Shown here in pieces: positions 59,972 through 64,000 of a stretch of DNA of 64,000 nt; positions within the stretch are counted from its first letter, which is position 1, and every line of letters begins with the position of its first letter. The stretch is from Mesonia mobilis DSM 19841 (GTDB lineage: Bacteria > Bacteroidota > Bacteroidia > Flavobacteriales > Flavobacteriaceae). The stretch covers positions 1-64,000 of the forward strand of contig NZ_AUHX01000012.1 in assembly GCF_000423405.1 (NCBI RefSeq), given 5' to 3'. The translations under genes and the position numbers were made by a program. The notes under the pieces are model-generated. The model ran no database searches. It was not told the DNA's origin and was given only the letters and a program-made list of their open reading frames with translations.

Positions 59972-62401
59972 TCAAAACCTTAGAGAGAGTCCTCCACCGG
60001 CACCAAAGCGGTTATCATAACTTCCCATCAGGGAAAAATTCTTGGATAAAAAATATTCAATACCTGTGCTCCAAGTAATCTCTTTTTTGAAATTATCTCC
60101 TTGAGGCAGTTCATCTACCCACCCAAAATCTGCCTGGTACTCGTACATTCCGAACAATATTGTTCGTGGAAAAATACTGATCGCACGGCTCAGGCTAATC
60201 TGCGGGCGTAGCTTACTATCCATCCTCACATCCAATGTAAATAAGTAGGGCGTAAGATATCGTACCCCTGCTATTGCCGTTGTTGTTATCTCATCGAGGC
60301 TATCCTCCATTTCGTTCTCGACATTTACACCGCCAAAAACCGTCAAATAATCATAAAGGTACCTATCATAAGCAGCTTCCACTTCCATATTTTTGTTCCA
60401 TCCATATTCCCCCCGGAAACTAAACTGATTTCGGATATTAGACGATATGAGGTTCAATGTGGTCATATGCGATGCCGCATCTATCATTCCATAGGAATAA
60501 TACTGATCGGTCTCATCCAGAAGCTTGGAGACCGGATATTCTTCTAGCCTTGGATCCCTAGGGGTGTCATAGCTTACAATGCGTGCCATACCACTTACTA
60601 AATGGTAAAGGATATGGCAATGGAAAAACCAATCGCCGTATTCATTGCCATAGAATTCAATGGTCAACTTTTGCATTGGCGGCACATTGACCGTGTGTTT
60701 TAGAGGGGAATATTCCCCGTTTTCATTGATGACCCTAAAGAAGTGGCCGTGAAGGTGCATCGGGTGGTGCATCATAGTCAAATTGTTGAAGGTAATCCTG
60801 GTTACCTCGTCTCCCTTGATCTTTATTTTATCTGCTTCAGATAGAGGAACACCGTTCATACTCCAGATATAGCGTTGCATATTCCCGGTAAGGTTCAATA
60901 GGATTTCGGATACGGGCACATCGGGATCATAGCTGGTCTTCTCTGGCGACTTCAGGTAGTCATAGTTGTATTGCGAAAACATAGCCATTCCCTGCATGCC
61001 ATCTGCTTCGTCCATTACTTCCCGTCCGGCAGTCGGGTTCGTCTTGTTCATATCCTCCATTTGAGAGGCCTCTTTCATTTTGGTATCCATCCCGGCCATT
61101 TTGGAACGGTCCATCTGCATCGAATCCTTTTTCATATCCATTTGCATTCCGTCCATTTCATCTTTCTTCATTTCCATATCCTTACCATTGGACTTGTCCC
61201 CATTCATCATATCCATATTCATTTCCTTCATTCCTTCCATCTGCATATTATCGTCCATTTGCATGCCCCATTTCTCCTTCATCTGATATCGCTCGTCTTT
61301 GCCCGGGCGGAATTTTAAAGCGGGTGCACCCATTTTCATTTTCATTTTGGCCATTTGCTGCATCATCCCGATTTTATCCGGTCTGGATACATCGGGTGCA
61401 GCAACGATAGGGCCTTGGCCCAAGTAAGCAGTTGCGGTTCCGGAGCCATCCTGGGCCATAATTTTAAATTCCAGTTTGCCGTTCTCCGGTATGGTCACGA
61501 TAAAATCGTAGGTTTCCGCAACGGCAATAAAGGTTTTGTTTCTTTTAACAGGAACAACATCTTTACCATCTGCCGAGACAAGCAAAGGGTCTGGGCCGCC
61601 AAAGGCCATCCAAAATGAAGTTGATGCAGAGCCGTCAATAATGCGCAGGCGTACTTTCTCCCCAGGTTTGAATTCGGGATATTCCACATTTTCTTCTCCA
61701 TTTATTAAGAACGCCGGGTAATATATGTCCGCTATATCCGCGCTTTCCATACGCTGTCTCCAAAAATCGACCTGTGCGCCCAGTGCCCCCCTGGCAATAA
61801 CCTGGTTGAGCGGTGTGGCCGTCCCTTTTCTTATATTGTACCATTCTGTGCCCCGTTTTAAAAACCGCATTACATCCCGGGGCTTTTCATTGGTCCAGTC
61901 AGACAATACCAAAACCTGCTCTTTATCATACTCCAATGTTTTGTCTTTCGGTTGTATGACGATGGAGCCAAAAACACCACTCTGTTCCTGCAACATCGTA
62001 TGGGAATGGTACCAATAGGTACCATTTTGCTTTATTGCAAATTCATATTTCAAGGTTTTGCCGGGTTCTATAGGTGGGGTAGAAAGGTAGGGTACACCAT
62101 CATAAAAATTGGGCAGCAACATACCGTGCCAGTGAATGGAAGACTCTACGCTCATTTCATTCTTCACATAAATTATGGCATATTCCCCTTCATTAAAATC
62201 TAATGTGGGCCCGGGGATCTGACCGTTTACGGTCATACCCATAACCGGCTTGCCAGCCTTGTTGACCTGTTCTTCCCGCAAGGTCAACGTGTATTCCCGC
62301 ACAGGTAAATTGTCAACGTTTCCTTCTACGGATTTTTCGGTTTGGGCTTGTAATACCAAGGCAAGCAGCAAGGCAAAAAAAGTCAATTGAGATGTTTTCA
62401 T
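59972..62401 (-). CDS. Multicopper oxidase (CopA-like) fused to CopB-like outer-membrane barrel
   Basis: An exported 809-residue protein; ATG 62401 begins a signal peptide (MKTSQLTFFALLLALVLQAQ). The multicopper oxidase part shows SIHWHGML near 87, YWYHSHTML near 130, HPMHLHGHFF near 548 and HCHILYHLVSGM near 598: all four copper motifs. A Met- and Asp-rich insert (about 370-460, with many MxM and MxxM units) probably binds Cu(I). Residues about 640-809 are beta-strand rich, end in GGGLSLRF and resemble CopB. So oxidation, storage and outer-membrane anchoring may be in one chain. Confidence 0.9.
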   Translation of the reverse strand: MKTSQLTFFALLLALVLQAQTEKSVEGNVDNLPVREYTLTLREEQVNKAGKPVMGMTVNGQIPGPTLDFNEGEYAIIYVKNEMSVESSIHWHGMLLPNFYDGVPYLSTPPIEPGKTLKYEFAIKQNGTYWYHSHTMLQEQSGVFGSIVIQPKDKTLEYDKEQVLVLSDWTNEKPRDVMRFLKRGTEWYNIRKGTATPLNQVIARGALGAQVDFWRQRMESADIADIYYPAFLINGEENVEYPEFKPGEKVRLRIIDGSASTSFWMAFGGPDPLLVSADGKDVVPVKRNKTFIAVAETYDFIVTIPENGKLEFKIMAQDGSGTATAYLGQGPIVAAPDVSRPDKIGMMQQMAKMKMKMGAPALKFRPGKDERYQMKEKWGMQMDDNMQMEGMKEMNMDMMNGDKSNGKDMEMKKDEMDGMQMDMKKDSMQMDRSKMAGMDTKMKEASQMEDMNKTNPTAGREVMDEADGMQGMAMFSQYNYDYLKSPEKTSYDPDVPVSEILLNLTGNMQRYIWSMNGVPLSEADKIKIKGDEVTRITFNNLTMMHHPMHLHGHFFRVINENGEYSPLKHTVNVPPMQKLTIEFYGNEYGDWFFHCHILYHLVSGMARIVSYDTPRDPRLEEYPVSKLLDETDQYYSYGMIDAASHMTTLNLISSNIRNQFSFRGEYGWNKNMEVEAAYDRYLYDYLTVFGGVNVENEMEDSLDEITTTAIAGVRYLTPYLFTLDVRMDSKLRPQISLSRAISIFPRTILFGMYEYQADFGWVDELPQGDNFKKEITWSTGIEYFLSKNFSLMGSYDNRFGAGGGLSLRF

Positions 62402-62498
62402 ATATAGTATTATTTTGACATTAAAAGTTAGCAACAAAAGCACAAGACACATCCCAATGTTTTTTAGCGAACTCAGAAATTAGTATTAATTGATTCAA

Positions 62499-63062
62499 TT
62501 ATTCATTCAGATTTCGTGTTTCTTCTTCAAGCAAGCCTTCAAACTCAGGCAAGGGCCTGTTTTTCTTTTCCTCTTCTGTTTCCACCGTACCATTTTCCCT
62601 GATATCGTTGATCAACCATTGCATTTCCATAATTTCCCTACGTTGCGCCTTGATAATTTCATCAGCGAGTTTCCTTACCCGTATATCCTTAATTTGAGCA
62701 CGATCACTCGTTAAAATAGCTATTGAATGGTGTGGGATCATCCCTTCCATGTAGTCAACACCCGTGACAGTAACCTGACTTCTCACCAAACCAATACCAC
62801 CGGCAATCAATACGATACCCGACACGATGACCGCTATGTTTGCCCCTCGTTTTTTATACATATTCAGCATAAACAGGAGCATTATAATGATCATGGAACC
62901 GGCCATGATCAGCGTCATAAAAAGCCTTGTTTCACTAAACCAGAAGTGATCAATAATTTGATAAGAATTAGTGTACATTAAAAAGAACATTGCCACCATG
63001 GCGGTTGCAATCATTGCGAAAAATTTAGCATAGTTGTTGCCGTTTTTTTGATTGTTTTTCAT
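62499..63062 (-). CDS. DUF305-containing membrane protein
   Basis: A 187-residue protein with three membrane helices (about 12-32, 45-66, 72-92) and a periplasmic DUF305 (ferritin-like) part: VTGVDYMEGMIPHHSIAILTS near 115 (seen as YMEGMIPHHS) and AQRREIMEMQWLIND near 150. In copper islands such proteins are thought to bind copper through the Met and His residues. It comes before the multicopper oxidase gene and after the P-type ATPase. Confidence 0.85.
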   Translation of the reverse strand: MKNNQKNGNNYAKFFAMIATAMVAMFFLMYTNSYQIIDHFWFSETRLFMTLIMAGSMIIIMLLFMLNMYKKRGANIAVIVSGIVLIAGGIGLVRSQVTVTGVDYMEGMIPHHSIAILTSDRAQIKDIRVRKLADEIIKAQRREIMEMQWLINDIRENGTVETEEEKKNRPLPEFEGLLEEETRNLNE

Positions 63063-63272
63063 TTTTTTGGTTTTATAAATTAATTGTTATATTCTTAAAT
63101 AGTTTAAAATCAAAATCCTATAAAAGTCCTACTCATCCAAACGACCTGAATATTTATGGATACTAAGGCCTGTAAGAATGATATAATACGATTTTTCATA
63201 ATGACCAGTTTTTTATGTCTATAAAAGCTGTTATTTCATTTACTCAAAGTTAATAAAACTGTTATAACTTTT

Positions 63273-64000
63273 TCATGCCTTTTTATAAGCCAAAAGGCGT
63301 AGCGCATTGGCCACGACCACCAAGGTAGACCCCTCGTGAAACGCAACGGCAACCCCTATGTTTGCCCAGCTCAAAATGGTGGCCGGTATCAGAAGTGCCA
63401 CAACCCCAAGGCTTACCCAAAGGTTCTGCTTGATAATGGCCTTTGCCTTTCTGCTCAGGCCAATGGCAAAGGGCAGGGTTTCTAACTTATCTGCCATTAG
63501 GGCAACATCCGCCGTTTCCAGGGCCACATCGCTTCCGGCCGCTCCCATTGCTATGCCCACGGTACTGTTTGCCATTGCGGGCGCATCGTTTACGCCATCG
63601 CCCACCATTGCGACTTTGGATTCCTGTTCTTTCAATTTTTTGATGGCATCTACCTTTTCTTCCGGTAACAGGCTGCCCCAGGCATCGGTCAACCCAATTT
63701 CTTTCGCCACGGCATCGGCAACCTTTTGATTATCCCCGGTTAGCATTATCATCCGCTTGATACCGATTTCCTTTAATTTTTTCAGTGTTTCCCTGGCTGC
63801 TTCCCGTGGGGTGTCCATCAGGGCGATAATGCCGATATATTCTTTGTTCCTTCTTATAAGCATTGTTGTATTTCCACCCCCTTCGAGTTCACGGACTTTC
63901 GTAATTATCTCTTCGGAAGGGGTGCTCTCATCAAGCCCTTCGTACAGGTCGAGGTTACCGACATAGATTTTATCATTGCCCAATGACGCTTTGATACCTT
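63273..64000 (-). CDS. P1B-4-like heavy-metal P-type ATPase, C-terminal part (runs off the window)
   Basis: Partial gene: the frame stays open across the right edge of the window (GIKASLGND at the edge). Visible: KIYVGN, TGDNQKVADAVAKE, LLPEEKVDAIKKL, GDGVNDAPAMA, ALETADVALM and the last two helices with AFHEGSTLVVVANALRLL. The HEGST in the final helix pair resembles the HEGGT mark of P1B-4 ATPases (Co, Zn, Cd, Fe export); the matching SPC motif lies outside. It is the most upstream island gene seen. Confidence 0.88.
   Translation of the reverse strand, partial: GIKASLGNDKIYVGNLDLYEGLDESTPSEEIITKVRELEGGGNTTMLIRRNKEYIGIIALMDTPREAARETLKKLKEIGIKRMIMLTGDNQKVADAVAKEIGLTDAWGSLLPEEKVDAIKKLKEQESKVAMVGDGVNDAPAMANSTVGIAMGAAGSDVALETADVALMADKLETLPFAIGLSRKAKAIIKQNLWVSLGVVALLIPATILSWANIGVAVAFHEGSTLVVVANALRLLAYKKA

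Larger units (their letters stand above)
52800..64000 (-). mobile_element. Heavy-metal resistance island (left edge near 52.8 kb, right edge outside)
   Basis: Ten or more genes on one strand, nearly all for metal handling, in visibly more GC-rich DNA. Spot counts: 31 of 60 bases are G or C at 61021-61080, against 20 of 60 at 45541-45600. A gene scar at 57.4-57.9 kb, a second-type lspA and excisionase-like HTH next to the left edge fit horizontal acquisition. No integrase or attachment repeats are visible, so the limits are uncertain. Confidence 0.6.

Noticed and set aside
63358-63729. A 123-codon plus-strand frame opposite the P1B-4-like ATPase
   Set aside because: It is the complement of conserved ATPase sequence; nothing supports it as a gene.

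Overview
The window reads as a chromosome segment of a marine-type member of the Flavobacteriaceae (Bacteroidota). Evidence for this: AT-rich DNA, almost no Shine-Dalgarno sequences, promoters with a TAnnTTTG -7 element, menaquinone genes, a fused CcoN-CcoO cytochrome oxidase subunit, DUF4494, DUF6266 and DUF6943 family proteins, and the palindromic interspersed repeats usual in these genomes. I see no rRNA, tRNA or CRISPR array.

Layout. 0.3-5.1 kb: small secreted and metabolic genes (YceI, two unrelated extradiol dioxygenase-type proteins, an M1 peptidase). 5.1-11.1 kb: menaquinone synthesis (menE, menC, menA) with a CPBP protease, a metallo-hydrolase and the DNA polymerase delta subunit. 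11.1-19.2 kb: HsdR_N nuclease-fold protein, glycosyltransferase, OmpA lipoprotein, DNA-glycosylase-like protein, pyruvate carboxylase, AIM24 protein, thioredoxin. 19.3-41.2 kb: a low-oxygen respiration block: PAS histidine kinase, a receiver-CRP/FNR fusion regulator, Usp-HemN, truncated hemoglobin, and the whole cbb3 oxidase set (ccoS-ccoNO-ccoQ-ccoP-ccoG-ccoH and a SafE-type exporter) next to ccoI. 41.2-50.1 kb: AraC regulator and a tetR-hlyD-acrB-tolC efflux operon. 50.4-52.9 kb: accessory DNA (DUF6266, DUF6943, excisionase-like HTH, structured non-coding DNA). 52.9-64 kb: a visibly more GC-rich heavy-metal island, all on the minus strand: two metal P-type ATPases, CDF and CaCA transporters, a second-copy-type LspA, lipoamide dehydrogenase, Fur-family regulator, a multicopper oxidase fused to a CopB-like barrel, DUF305 protein, and a gene scar made of a CYP152 start joined to a Fur tail.

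The main discovery candidate is a compact FixL-FixJ-FixK-like circuit. A PAS kinase that keeps residues aligned with the FixL heme ligands precedes a protein that joins a phospho-receiver directly to a CRP/FNR DNA-binding domain lacking FNR iron-sulfur cysteines. Four promoters in the window (usp-hemN, the globin operon, the cco operon, ccoI) carry the same directional 22-bp box, AAACCTGAC-N4-RTCATTTTT. In every case its centre lies exactly 29.5 bp upstream of a TAnnTTTG-like -7 element. A fifth, half-degenerate box sits at the same spacing before an acetyl-CoA hydrolase-family gene. This places the box near -41, the class II activator position, and defines a likely regulon.
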